Shown: positions 45,264 to 54,056 of the stretch, in pieces
How positions within the stretch are numbered: the stretch's first letter is position 1
Layout: each line of letters starts with the position of its first letter
Source: JAITWN01 sp964437335
Lineage (GTDB): Bacteria > Pseudomonadota > Gammaproteobacteria > SZUA-140
Direction: 5' to 3'
Length of the DNA: 64,000 nucleotides
Assembly: GCA_964437335.1 (NCBI GenBank)
Contig: CAYTGL010000010.1
Span: forward strand, 1-64,000
Position numbers and translations under genes: made by a program
Notes under the pieces: generated by a model
The model's database searches: none
What the model was told of the DNA's origin: nothing
The model's input: the letters and a program-made list of their open reading frames with translations, nothing else

Positions 45264-45716
45264 ATGATGATGATCAATAGAGTCATGATGATTTCGGTTT
45301 TCTGTCTGTTCAGCTCCGCCGCCTTGGCCGAGACCTGCAAGGTCGAGATCGAAGGCAACGACGCGATGCAGTTCAACAAGAAAGAAATCACGGTTGCCGC
45401 CAGCTGCACCTCGGTTGAGGTCACGTTGAAGCACGTCGGCGCCCTGCCGAAGGCGACGATGGGCCATGGCTTCGTCCTGGCGAAGACGGCAGATTTCCAG
45501 GCGCTGGCCAACGCCGGCATCGCCGCCGGTATTGACAACAACCATGTCCCGCCGGGCGACGCTCGCGCCATCGTGAACTCCAAGATTGTCGGCGGCGGTG
45601 AGTCCACAACTGTCACGATCGATACCTCGAAGCTGGAAGCGGGCGGCGACTATACCTTCTTCTGCCCGTTCCCGGGCCACAACGCGATGATGAAGGGCAA
45701 GTTCATCTTCGGTTGA
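45264..45716 (+). CDS. azu: Azurin, periplasmic blue copper protein (copy 1)
   Basis: 150 residues. Signal peptide at about 1-22 (VMMISVFCLFSSAALA). The mature domain has the copper ligands: His in VTLKHVGALPKATMGH, then Cys, His and Met in FFCPFPGHNAMMKG. Azurin carries single electrons in the periplasm, for example to nitrite reductase or peroxidases. AAGGTGAG precedes a triple ATG; the second ATG may be the true start. Tandem copy follows; an intrinsic terminator comes directly after. Confidence 0.95.
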   Translation: MMMINRVMMISVFCLFSSAALAETCKVEIEGNDAMQFNKKEITVAASCTSVEVTLKHVGALPKATMGHGFVLAKTADFQALANAGIAAGIDNNHVPPGDARAIVNSKIVGGGESTTVTIDTSKLEAGGDYTFFCPFPGHNAMMKGKFIFG

Positions 45717-45768
45717 TTCTTATCGAAGGTTAGTACGGGCACCGGCCCGGACTGCGCCAACGAGACAA

Positions 45769-45801
45769 AGCCCTCCGTCCCCTGGACGGAGGGCTTTTTT
45801 T
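45769..45801 (+). terminator. Intrinsic terminator of azurin 1
   Basis: AGCCCTCCGTCC, a 2-base loop region, GGACGGAGGGCT, then a run of seven T. Strong GC stem. Confidence 0.92.
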
Positions 45802-45911
45802 ATGTCCGCGAGGCATGACGGACGTAGTAATTTATGTGAATTATATATATGCAGATATATTTTATGCGGAGAGTGTTCATATTCGGCGACAGGTGCAATT
45901 TGTCTGAAACC

Positions 45912-45946
45912 CACATATCCTTGCGCAATCCCTTGGTTCGGGGATG
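45912..45946 (+). promoter_or_regulatory. Conserved azurin leader element, copy 2
   Basis: CACATATCCTTGCGCAATCC, then TTGGTTCGGGGATG: the same TATCCTTGCG motif and ATCCC...GGGAT stem as before azurin 1. An AT-rich stretch with possible -10 sequences (TATATT around 45855) lies upstream. Confidence 0.5.
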
Positions 45947-46056
45947 GAGGAAGGCGATTCATTTGACGCCGCCCGGGCAGTTTTGTCCGGCATTGTTCGC
46001 ATGCCGGCGGGCTCAGGGCCAACACAATCAACCGGAATATAAAAAAAGGTGATGCG

Positions 46057-46506
46057 ATGATGATCCGAAAAATATTGGTAGTCAGTGCGTTCTGTCTGTT
46101 CAGTTCCGCTGTATTTGCCGACGGCTGCAAGGTTACGATCGAAGGCAACGACGCGATGCAGTTCAATCTGAAGGAGATCAAGGTTGACGCCGGTTGCGCC
46201 GAGATCGAAGTCACTCTGGTTCATGTTGGCAAGCTGCCGAAGGCGACGATGGGTCACGGCTTCGTCATTACCAAGTCAGCCGACATGCAGGCCGTCGCGA
46301 ATGCCGGCATCGCCGCCGGCATCGACAACAACCACGTGCCGCCGGGCGACGCTCGCGTCATCGCTAACGCCAATCTTGTGGGCGGCGGTGAAACCACGAC
46401 GCTCAAGATCCCGGGTTCGAAGCTCGAGGCCGGTGGCGACTACATGTTCTTCTGCCCGTTCCCGGGCCACAACGCGATGATGAAGGGCAAGTTCATCGTC
46501 GGTTGA
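46057..46506 (+). CDS. azu: Azurin, periplasmic blue copper protein (copy 2)
   Basis: 149 residues with AAAAGGTGAT before the ATG. Signal peptide at about 1-21 (ILVVSAFCLFSSAVFA). Ligand motifs VTLVHVGKLPKATMGH and FFCPFPGHNAMMKG are intact. Highly similar to copy 1 through most of the mature domain. It has its own leader and terminator, so it is independently transcribed. The two may serve different partners or conditions. Confidence 0.95.
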   Translation: MMIRKILVVSAFCLFSSAVFADGCKVTIEGNDAMQFNLKEIKVDAGCAEIEVTLVHVGKLPKATMGHGFVITKSADMQAVANAGIAAGIDNNHVPPGDARVIANANLVGGGETTTLKIPGSKLEAGGDYMFFCPFPGHNAMMKGKFIVG

Positions 46507-46556
46507 TCTTCACACCCGAGGGTAAATCGGGCTCGTCCCGTAACCCGGCAATTGAA

Positions 46557-46587
46557 GGCCCTCCGTCCGCTGGACGGAGGGCCTTTT
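46557..46587 (+). terminator. Intrinsic terminator of azurin 2
   Basis: GGCCCTCCGTCC-GC-TGGACGGAGGGCC followed by TTTTT. The stem is almost identical to the azurin 1 terminator, so it was duplicated with the gene. Confidence 0.9.
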
Positions 46588-46598
46588 TCATTGGCGTA

Positions 46599-47609
46599 TT
46601 ATCGGAAGTGTGACGCCAGCGACAGCGGCGCCTCGTCCATCAGCGCGATCTGTTCCCGCAATTCCAGCACCCGCTCTTCCCAGTAGCGCTGGGAGTTGAA
46701 CCACGGAAACGCGGCCGGGAAGGCCGGATCATGCCAGCGCCGCGCGATCCACGCCGAATAATGAATCAGGCGCAGCGTGCGCAGCGCCTCGATCAGGTGC
46801 AGTTCACGCGCGTCGAACTCGTGGAAATCCTCGTAACCTGACAGCACATCGCCGAGCTGGCGCTGCATCGACGCGTGATCGCCGGACAGCAGCATCCACA
46901 GATCCTGCATTGCCGGGCCCATGCGGCTGTCGTCGAAATCGACGAAGTGCGGGCCGTCGTGGGCCCACAGGACATTGCCAGCGTGACAATCGCCATGTAG
47001 TCGCAGCGTCGTGTAATCTCCGGCGCGTTCGAAACAGCGCTCGACACCTGTGAGCGCCTGATCGATGACGCTGCTCCATGCCGCGAGCAGATCGTTCGGA
47101 ATGAAGCCCGATGCAAGCAGCCAGTCGCGGGGTTCGCGACCGAAGGTCTCGATATCGAGCGCGGGTCTCGACCGGTACGGCGCCAGCGCCCCGAGCGCAT
47201 GGATACGCCCGATGAAGCGCCCCATCCATTCGAGCGTGTCGGGATCGTCGAATTCGGGTGCGCGACCGGCCTGCCGGGGGTAGAGCGAGAAGCGGTGCTC
47301 GTTGAAGCAGTGCAGTGTGGCGTCATTGATGACGAGCGGCGTGACGACCGGCACCTCGCGTTCGGCAAGCAACGCGGTGAACGCATGTTCCTCGAGGATC
47401 GCGGCATCGGACCAGCGCCCCGGCCGGTAGAATTTTGCGATCAGCGGCGGCGCGTCTTCGATGCCGATCTGGTAGACGCGGTTTTCATAGCTGTTCAGCG
47501 CGAACACCCGCCCGTCGCCGCGCCAGCCGAGACTCTCGATTGCGTCGAGCACCCGATCCGGCGTCAGGCCGGAGTACGGCGCTTCGCTCCCGGTCACGTC
47601 CGTGCCCAT
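46599..47609 (-). CDS. srkA: Stress response kinase SrkA (YihE/RdoA)
   Basis: 336 residues, full length. Aminoglycoside-phosphotransferase-like fold: LNSYENRVYQIGIED, catalytic LHGDCHAGNVLWAHDG and metal-binding FVDFDDSRMGPAMQDLWMLL. SrkA is a Ser/Thr kinase that counteracts stress-induced death in E. coli. It usually pairs with dsbA, which is not adjacent here. Convergent with azurin 2. Confidence 0.93.
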   Translation of the reverse strand: MGTDVTGSEAPYSGLTPDRVLDAIESLGWRGDGRVFALNSYENRVYQIGIEDAPPLIAKFYRPGRWSDAAILEEHAFTALLAEREVPVVTPLVINDATLHCFNEHRFSLYPRQAGRAPEFDDPDTLEWMGRFIGRIHALGALAPYRSRPALDIETFGREPRDWLLASGFIPNDLLAAWSSVIDQALTGVERCFERAGDYTTLRLHGDCHAGNVLWAHDGPHFVDFDDSRMGPAMQDLWMLLSGDHASMQRQLGDVLSGYEDFHEFDARELHLIEALRTLRLIHYSAWIARRWHDPAFPAAFPWFNSQRYWEERVLELREQIALMDEAPLSLASHFR

Positions 47610-47615
47610 GTCACT

Positions 47616-47659
47616 CTCAAAAGGGTCAGACCCTATTAAAAGGGTCTGACCCTTTTGAG
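47616..47659. repeat. REP-like palindrome with 19-bp perfect arms
   Basis: CTCAAAAGGGTCAGACCCT, loop ATTAAA, then the exact complement. It sits between the srkA start and the ABC ATPase stop. The ATPase's final residues (SKGSDPFNRV) and stop codon are read from this element. Confidence 0.9.
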
Positions 47660-49308
47660 TCCTGCCATGCGACGCGGGGGACGGCGGCGAGCAGCTGGCG
47701 GGTGTAGGGGTGGCTCGGGTGATCGCAGATCTGCGCGGTCGGGCCGTGTTCTACGATGCGGCCCTGGTGCATCACGGCCATCGTGTCGGCGACATATTCG
47801 ACGACGCCGATGTTGTGGGTGATGAACAGCAAGGTGAGCTGTTCGTCCGCGCGCAGCTTCAGCAGCAGTTGCAGCACTTCCGCCTGTACCGACACGTCGA
47901 GCGCGCTGGTGACCTCGTCGCAGACGATGAAGCGCGGGCGCAGCGCGAGTGCGCGCGCGATGCCGATGCGCTGGCGCTGTCCGCCGGAGAACTCGTGCGG
48001 ATAGCGCCACAGGCTGCCGGTCGGCATCTGCACGCGGTCGAGCACCGCGCGCGCGAGTTCGACGCGTTCCTCGTGACTGTCGCCGATGCCGTGCACCGCC
48101 ATCGGCTCGGTCAGCGTCGTCGCGACGGTCAGGCGCGGATTCAGCGACGACACCGGATCCTGGAACACGACCTGCAGCAGGCGGCGATACGGCAGCAGCG
48201 CGCGGCGGTCGAGTCCGGTGATGTCCTTGCCACCGAAGCGGATCGCGCCGGCGGTCGGCTCGATCAGCCGCAACAGTGCACGCCCGAGCGTCGTCTTGCC
48301 GCAACCGGACTCGCCGACCAGCGCCAGGATCTGGCCCTCCGGGATCGTCAGGCTGACGCCATCGACCGCGCGCACCTGGTCGACGACGCGCCGCATCAGG
48401 CCTTTGCGCACCGGGAAATGGATCTTCAGATCGTTGATCTCGACCAGCGTCTTGCCGGTCACGATGCCCTTGTTCGTCCTGGTGCGCCGGCGTTTCAGAT
48501 TCTCGGGCAGCGCGGCGATGAGCTGGCGGGTATACGGATGCTGCGGCGCCGACAGCACCTCGCGCGTCGTGCCGGTCTCGACGATGACGCCGTGGCGCAT
48601 CACCGCGAGCCGGTCGGCCATCTCGGACACTACGCCGAAGTCGTGGGTGATGAACAGTATCGCGGTGCCGCGCCGGGCCTGCAGCTCCTTCATCAGCTTG
48701 AGGATCTCGGCCTGCACCGTGACGTCGAGCGCGGTGGTCGGCTCGTCGGCGATCAGCAGGTCCGGTTCGCACACCATCGCCATCGCGATCATCACGCGCT
48801 GGCGCTGGCCGCCGGAGAGCCGGTGCGGGTATTCGTCGAAGCGCTCCGCCGCGTTCGGTATCATCACCTGCTCGAGCGCCGCGAGCGCGCGCGCGCGGGC
48901 GTCGGTGTAGCTGATGCCCGGCATATGCAGCATCAGCGCCTCCATGATCTGGTCGCCGATCGTGAACACGGGATTCAGCGAGGTCATCGGTTCCTGGAAG
49001 ATCATCGTCATCCGCGACCCGCGGATCTGGCGGCGGCGGTCCTCGGGCAGCATGAGCATGTCGACCCGCTCGATGCGGCCGTCGGCTTGCCGGTAATCGA
49101 ACAGGATTTTACCGGCGGGATGGCGGCTGATGTCGCGCGGCAGCAACTGGATCAGCGACAGCGCGGTGATGGACTTGCCGCTGCCGGATTCGCCAACGAG
49201 ACAGAAGGTCTCGCCCTTGTCGATGTGGAAGCTGACGCCGTCGACGGCCTTGACGACTTCGTTGCCGCTGTCGAGATGGGTCTTCAGATTTTCGACCTCA
49301 AGCAGCAT
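47626..49308 (-). CDS. Oligopeptide-type ABC importer, dual ATP-binding protein
   Basis: 560 residues with two complete nucleotide-binding domains. First: Walker A GESGSGKS near 40, signature LSGGQRQRV near 165 and Walker B LLIADEP. Second: GESGCGKT near 335, FSGGQRQRI and FIVCDE. HPYTRQL, the oligopeptide-transporter C-terminal motif, follows each. The arrangement resembles YejF. The last ~11 residues come from a REP-like palindrome. Final gene of the operon. Confidence 0.93.
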   Translation of the reverse strand: MLLEVENLKTHLDSGNEVVKAVDGVSFHIDKGETFCLVGESGSGKSITALSLIQLLPRDISRHPAGKILFDYRQADGRIERVDMLMLPEDRRRQIRGSRMTMIFQEPMTSLNPVFTIGDQIMEALMLHMPGISYTDARARALAALEQVMIPNAAERFDEYPHRLSGGQRQRVMIAMAMVCEPDLLIADEPTTALDVTVQAEILKLMKELQARRGTAILFITHDFGVVSEMADRLAVMRHGVIVETGTTREVLSAPQHPYTRQLIAALPENLKRRRTRTNKGIVTGKTLVEINDLKIHFPVRKGLMRRVVDQVRAVDGVSLTIPEGQILALVGESGCGKTTLGRALLRLIEPTAGAIRFGGKDITGLDRRALLPYRRLLQVVFQDPVSSLNPRLTVATTLTEPMAVHGIGDSHEERVELARAVLDRVQMPTGSLWRYPHEFSGGQRQRIGIARALALRPRFIVCDEVTSALDVSVQAEVLQLLLKLRADEQLTLLFITHNIGVVEYVADTMAVMHQGRIVEHGPTAQICDHPSHPYTRQLLAAVPRVAWQDSKGSDPFNRV

Positions 49309-49318
49309 CGGTGGCGGC

Positions 49319-50518
49319 TCAGTTCGACTTTTTCATATAGGGATCGATCGCGTCGCGCAGCGATTCACCGATCAGATTGTAGGCGAACACGGTCAGGAAG
49401 ATCGCGCCGCCCGGGAAGGCCGCCATCCACCAGTTGAACGTCGAGGCCTGCACCGCCTGGTTCAGCATCTGGCCCCACGAGGGATCGTCGACAAGCCCGA
49501 GGCCGAGGAAGCTCAGCACCGCCTCGGCAAGGATCGCGGAGGCGACGCCGAAGCTCGCCGCGACCAGGATCGGCGCAATGCCGTTCGGCAGCATGTGGCG
49601 GAACAGGATCGAACGCAGCGGCAGGCCGCAGGCGATGCCGGCCTGGACGAATTCCTGTTCGCGCAGCTTGAGGAACTCGGCGCGCACATAGCGCGCATAA
49701 CCGGCCCAACTGGTCAGGCCGATGATGACCATCATCAGGTACAGGCTGCGCCCGAAGAATGCGACGAAGGTCAGGAGCAGGAACAGCGTCGGAATCGCCT
49801 CGAAGATCTCGACCAGGCGCATGCCGATCATGTCGACGATGCCGGAGAAATAACCCATCAGGCCGCCGATGATGACGCCGATCAGCAGCGCGATCCCGGT
49901 CGCGACAAAACCGATGCCGAGCGCGATACGCGAGGCATGGATCATCCGGCTCATGACATCGGCGCCATTTTCGTCGGTGCCCATCCAGTGATGGCGGTCA
50001 TCGACATCGAGCGGCCGCTCGAGCCCGGTGTCGCCGAAGTCGCGCAGGTAGTCCTTCGGCGAGAACGGCACCGGCGTGCGCAGCACCCAGTCGTACTGTC
50101 CGGCCGCCTCCGCCTGGCGATACTGCTCGTAGATCGTCAGCGGCGGCGGCGTGACGATGGCATGGCTCAGTGCAGTGCCGGCGAGTATTGCCGCGAGCAG
50201 TATGCCGATCTTCGTCAATAGCGGGATACGAACCAGCGCGAGCGCCGTGACGGCAATGAAGGTGATCAGCAGGGTTGCGTCCCCCGGCGTCAGAAATTTC
50301 AGCAGCGGGCTGGACAGTTGCCCGTTCTCGGATATCAGCAGCGGATGGCTGTTCGCGATGAACGGCGCAAACACCGCGACCAGCGCGAGCACGGCGATCC
50401 AGGCAATACCGAGGCGCGCGCCCCAGCGCTTCAGCACGTCGAGCGTGACCTGGCGCGCGAAGCCGCGCGAGCGCGGCTCGTGCGCGAGCGGCGTCGTTGC
50501 GGCGGTGGCGTCAATCAT
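49319..50518 (-). CDS. Oligopeptide-type ABC permease (DppC/YejE-like)
   Basis: 399 residues. MGTDENGADVMSRMIHASRI near 170 and the EAA loop AEFLKLREQEFVQAGIACGL near 270 are typical of the DppC family. There are about eight hydrophobic segments: the family's N-terminal one plus an extra pair near 80-120 (LLITFIAVTALALVRIPLLT) not found in ~300-residue relatives. Start overlaps the preceding permease by 8 bases. Confidence 0.9.
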   Translation of the reverse strand: MIDATAATTPLAHEPRSRGFARQVTLDVLKRWGARLGIAWIAVLALVAVFAPFIANSHPLLISENGQLSSPLLKFLTPGDATLLITFIAVTALALVRIPLLTKIGILLAAILAGTALSHAIVTPPPLTIYEQYRQAEAAGQYDWVLRTPVPFSPKDYLRDFGDTGLERPLDVDDRHHWMGTDENGADVMSRMIHASRIALGIGFVATGIALLIGVIIGGLMGYFSGIVDMIGMRLVEIFEAIPTLFLLLTFVAFFGRSLYLMMVIIGLTSWAGYARYVRAEFLKLREQEFVQAGIACGLPLRSILFRHMLPNGIAPILVAASFGVASAILAEAVLSFLGLGLVDDPSWGQMLNQAVQASTFNWWMAAFPGGAIFLTVFAYNLIGESLRDAIDPYMKKSN

Positions 50519-51893
50519 AGCTGACCCTCGGATCGGCGATCGCGTAACAGAGATCCGCGATCAGGTAGCCGGCCAGCGTCAGCAGGCCGCTGATCAGCGT
50601 GATCGACAGCACCAGTTCGCGGTCGCGGCCCTTGACCGCCTCGACCGCAAGCTTGCCCATGCCCTCGATGCTGAAGATGGTCTCGACGATGACCGAGCCG
50701 CTGAGCAGGCTCGGCAGTAACGATGCCGACACGGTAATCAGCGGCAACAGGCTGTTGCGGAAGACATGACGCCACAGGACGTCGCGCTCGCCAACCCCTT
50801 TCGCCCGCGCGGTACGCGCATAATCCGACAGCAGATTTTCGAGTACCGCCGAGCGCGACAGCTTGGCGAGAAACGCGAAGCCGCCGTAGGACAGGCAGAT
50901 CACCGGCAGCGTCAGATGCCACAGCCGGTCGAGCAGAAAGCCGCGGATGAACTCGCCCTGGGCGAGATATCCGGCAAGGCCGATGCCGAGAAAGACGCCG
51001 ATCAGCCCCATCGTGCCGACCTGCAGGCCCTTGAAGTCGGTGCGCGCGATCAGCACGAACACGCCCGCGCCGATCGCGGCGAGGAACAGCCGCAACGGCA
51101 GTGAAGCGGATTCCGGCAGCCCGCCGGCCATCAGCCAGCCGAGCGCGACCCCGAGCGCGGCCATCACGCCGATGCGCAGCATCGCCGGCGCGCGCAAGGC
51201 GAGCGCGGCCATCAGCAGCGCGCCGAGACCGGCGAGCGCGAACAACAGCGCGACGTCCCACAGATGGGCCCACTGCGGCAGGAAGGTCATGTCGATCGCG
51301 TCACGGCGGTTGATGCCGGCGGTCGGGAACCAGCGCCAGTACTGATCCGAGGCGAAAAAGCCGATCATCAGCACGCCGGCGAGCATCGTCGGCACCGACC
51401 ACATGCCGAGCAGCGCGACACCGGAGGTGACGTCGAAGCCGCGGCCGCGCTGGGTCGCCGCATAGACGCCGACGCTGATCGCGATGATGTAGATGACCGG
51501 GATCGAGATCACGTTAAGCAGCAGCGTGATCGGCAGCCGTTCCGCGATCAGGTCCATGACGGTGCGCCCGTAGCGGAAACTCATGCCGAGGTCCGAGCCC
51601 TTGAACAACGAGAAACCGGCGACCTTGCCGTCGTTGTCGAAAATAAAGCCCGCGGGCGAGACGTTGTTGAGCCAGCGCAGGTACTGGATCGGCGCCGGCT
51701 GGTCGAGTCCGTAGCGGCGGTTGTAATAGTCCTCGAGCGCCTTTTTCGCCTGCGGCTCGAGGTTCATCCCGTCGACGAGGCTCTGCGCGCTGATGCCGCC
51801 CGGCGATGCGGCCATGATCGTGAACACGACGATCGTGATCCCGAACAGCGTCGGGATCATCAACAGCAGGCGACGCAGGACGTAGGTATACAT
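50511..51893 (-). CDS. Oligopeptide-type ABC permease (DppB/YejB-like), enlarged
   Basis: 460 residues against about 310-365 in usual relatives. It opens MYTYVLRRLLLMIPTLFGIT and ends with SITLISGLLTLAGYLIADLC, typical of the family; the EAA loop is YARTARAKGVGERDVL near 360. The excess, about 210-320, is four extra hydrophobic segments (LLFALAGLGALLMAALAL, FLAAIGAGVFVLIA and others). Second gene of the operon, 12 bases after the binding protein. Confidence 0.9.
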   Translation of the reverse strand: MYTYVLRRLLLMIPTLFGITIVVFTIMAASPGGISAQSLVDGMNLEPQAKKALEDYYNRRYGLDQPAPIQYLRWLNNVSPAGFIFDNDGKVAGFSLFKGSDLGMSFRYGRTVMDLIAERLPITLLLNVISIPVIYIIAISVGVYAATQRGRGFDVTSGVALLGMWSVPTMLAGVLMIGFFASDQYWRWFPTAGINRRDAIDMTFLPQWAHLWDVALLFALAGLGALLMAALALRAPAMLRIGVMAALGVALGWLMAGGLPESASLPLRLFLAAIGAGVFVLIARTDFKGLQVGTMGLIGVFLGIGLAGYLAQGEFIRGFLLDRLWHLTLPVICLSYGGFAFLAKLSRSAVLENLLSDYARTARAKGVGERDVLWRHVFRNSLLPLITVSASLLPSLLSGSVIVETIFSIEGMGKLAVEAVKGRDRELVLSITLISGLLTLAGYLIADLCYAIADPRVSYD

Positions 51894-51905
51894 CAGTCCC
51901 CGGGG

Positions 51906-53777
51906 TTATCGGGAATACTTTTGCAGCGGGCCCGGCACATAGATCTCGATTGGCACCCGGGTTATGTTGAGGCCGAGGTTCGTGTTCTCGAGGTTATGCA
52001 TGCGCCGGTCAATGAAGGCGAGCGTCTTGCGCCGCATCAGGAAGGTGTACGGCTGGTCAGCGTAGAGCATGCGCTCGGCCTCCTGCCATAGCGGCATACG
52101 CGCGGCCTCGTCGACCTCGGCGCGCGCCCGGTCGATCAGACTGTCGAACTCCGGGTTGCGATAATTGACGAAGTTGTCGCCGCCGGCCATGGTCTGGTTC
52201 GAATGAAACATCTGGAAGATGTCGACCTCGACGCCGCTGGTCCAGCCGAGCGTGATCGCGTCGAGGTCCTTGCGATTGATCAGGTCGAGCATCACCGACC
52301 ATTCGGTCGGCTTTGGGCGCAGCACGATGCCGACCCGCGCGTAGAGGTCGCGCAGGAACAGCACGATGCGCCGGGTGTCCTCGTTATCCTGGAAGTACAC
52401 CAGTTCGAAGTCGAAGGGTTGGCCGTCCGGCCCCTGCAGCACGCCGTTGCCGCTGCGGTCCTCGAAGCCGGCCTCCTTCAGCAGCGCGAGCGCGCGGTCC
52501 GGGTCGAACGGATACGGCGTGTTCGCCGGATCGTGCTGCGGGCTGCGCGGGCTGAACGGACTGACCGCCGCCTCGGCGTACCCGAGCATGATCTCGTCGA
52601 TGATGCGGGCCTGATCAGTCAGCAGCGTCATTGCCTGACGCACGCGGCGATCGGCGAAGCGGGTCGGCGCGCCGTTGCGCTCCTGGTTCCAGCCTATATA
52701 GGAATAACCGGCGGTCGGCGCCATGTACTCGAAGTGATGGGTGCGCGCGCGAAATTCACGGTCGTCGAGCAGGCGCTGGTATTCCCGCGGGCTCGCGCCG
52801 TAGACATCGATCTCGCCGTTGCGAAACGTCGTCAGGCGCGCCGCGTCGTTTTCGATGACCCGCCACATGACCCGGTCGAACGGCGGCTCCACCGGCCCCC
52901 AGTAACGCGGGTTGCGCTCCAGCTCGACCCGGCCCTGGTCCGGCGTCCAGCCCCTCGGGTCCGGCAGCCGGTACGGGCCGGAGCCGAACAGCAGGCCGCG
53001 CGACTGGTTGAAGGCCTCGGGGTCCGCCAGGTAGGGCTCGTAGAAGTGGCGGGCGAAGATGCTCATGCTCCCGGCAAGCTGGAGGCTGTTGAAATAGGGT
53101 TCCTTGAAGCGAAAGGCGACTTCGAAGGGGCCGACGGCGGTCACGGACTCGACCTTCTCGAGATAGGCGCGGTCGCGCGGCGCGGCGATCGTGTCGTTCA
53201 TGATGAACGCGAAGGTGAAGGCGACGTCTTCGGCAGTCAGTGGCGCGCCGTCGGAGAAGGTCACGTCCTGGCGCAGCGTGAACGTGATCGTCAGGCCGTC
53301 TTCGCTGTAGCGCCAGTCGCGCGCGATCAGGCCCTCCCATTCGAGGGTGTCGGGATTGCGCAGCAGCAAGGACTCGAGGACATAGGATTGCACCTCGGAG
53401 GCGTAGGCGTCGGTCGAGATCGTCGGCGTGATCGTCTTGAGCCCGGTGCCGAAGGCGAGGGCCAGCGCGTCGCCGGTCTGGAAGTCGTCGTGCTGGCTGG
53501 CGTCCCAGGCGCGCCGGAAGGCGCCGGGGATGTCGTCGTCCCCGGCATCTGTCCCGGGACCCGAGACGGCGACGCCGTCGCGCAGGCGCCGTTCGATGGT
53601 CTGCATCGCCCCGCGCAGCGTGCGCAGGTCCTGGGCCTGCTCGCCCATGACACGGGTCATCTGCTCCATCTTGCCCCACTGCCGATCGACCTGGTACATG
53701 ACCAGCAGCAGCACCAGCAGCAGGATCGACAGCGCGGACAGCAGGACGAAGTCTTTTGCGGTGAAGCGTTTTTCCAT
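51906..53777 (-). CDS. Membrane-anchored solute-binding protein of the oligopeptide ABC importer (SBP family 5)
   Basis: 623 residues from MEKRFTAKDFVLLSALSILL; the hydrophobic segment at about 10-28 has no signal peptidase or lipobox site, so it probably stays as an anchor. A coiled segment (about 35-70, MTRVMGEQAQDLRTLRGAM) leads to the binding domain: SYVLESLLLRNPDTLEW, ITFTLRQDVTFSDGAPLTA and YIGWNQERNGAPTRFADRRV. It delivers peptides or related solutes to the permeases. The ligand is unknown. Confidence 0.88.
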   Translation of the reverse strand: MEKRFTAKDFVLLSALSILLLVLLLVMYQVDRQWGKMEQMTRVMGEQAQDLRTLRGAMQTIERRLRDGVAVSGPGTDAGDDDIPGAFRRAWDASQHDDFQTGDALALAFGTGLKTITPTISTDAYASEVQSYVLESLLLRNPDTLEWEGLIARDWRYSEDGLTITFTLRQDVTFSDGAPLTAEDVAFTFAFIMNDTIAAPRDRAYLEKVESVTAVGPFEVAFRFKEPYFNSLQLAGSMSIFARHFYEPYLADPEAFNQSRGLLFGSGPYRLPDPRGWTPDQGRVELERNPRYWGPVEPPFDRVMWRVIENDAARLTTFRNGEIDVYGASPREYQRLLDDREFRARTHHFEYMAPTAGYSYIGWNQERNGAPTRFADRRVRQAMTLLTDQARIIDEIMLGYAEAAVSPFSPRSPQHDPANTPYPFDPDRALALLKEAGFEDRSGNGVLQGPDGQPFDFELVYFQDNEDTRRIVLFLRDLYARVGIVLRPKPTEWSVMLDLINRKDLDAITLGWTSGVEVDIFQMFHSNQTMAGGDNFVNYRNPEFDSLIDRARAEVDEAARMPLWQEAERMLYADQPYTFLMRRKTLAFIDRRMHNLENTNLGLNITRVPIEIYVPGPLQKYSR

Positions 53778-54011
53778 GTTGAACCGGCTATCCCCGGCGG
53801 GTTCCGCCGACGTTACCAACTCCCCCCGTGTGGCACAAGCGCGCAGTTTAACAGCATTATTTCATTCTGACCCGTCCCCGTGGGGCAGGTTCAGCCATGC
53901 GCGCCGCGATCGGCGACCGTGCGCTGCGCGGACACGAAGCCCCTGGCTCAGGCGACGCTGTCCTCGTCCAGCAGGGGCGGGTGGTTCGGTTCCGGGCACA
54001 TGACAAAATCC

Positions 54012-54043
54012 TACCAGACCGCCGGCTTGGCGGCAGCCTGGTA
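54012..54043. terminator. Hairpin after the synthetase gene, terminator-like
   Basis: TACCAG-A-CCGCC-GGCTT-GGCGG-CAGC-CTGGTA: a two-part stem 14 bases beyond the stop. No U-tract, so termination is uncertain. Confidence 0.4.
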
Positions 54044-54056
54044 AGCGGATCTCACG

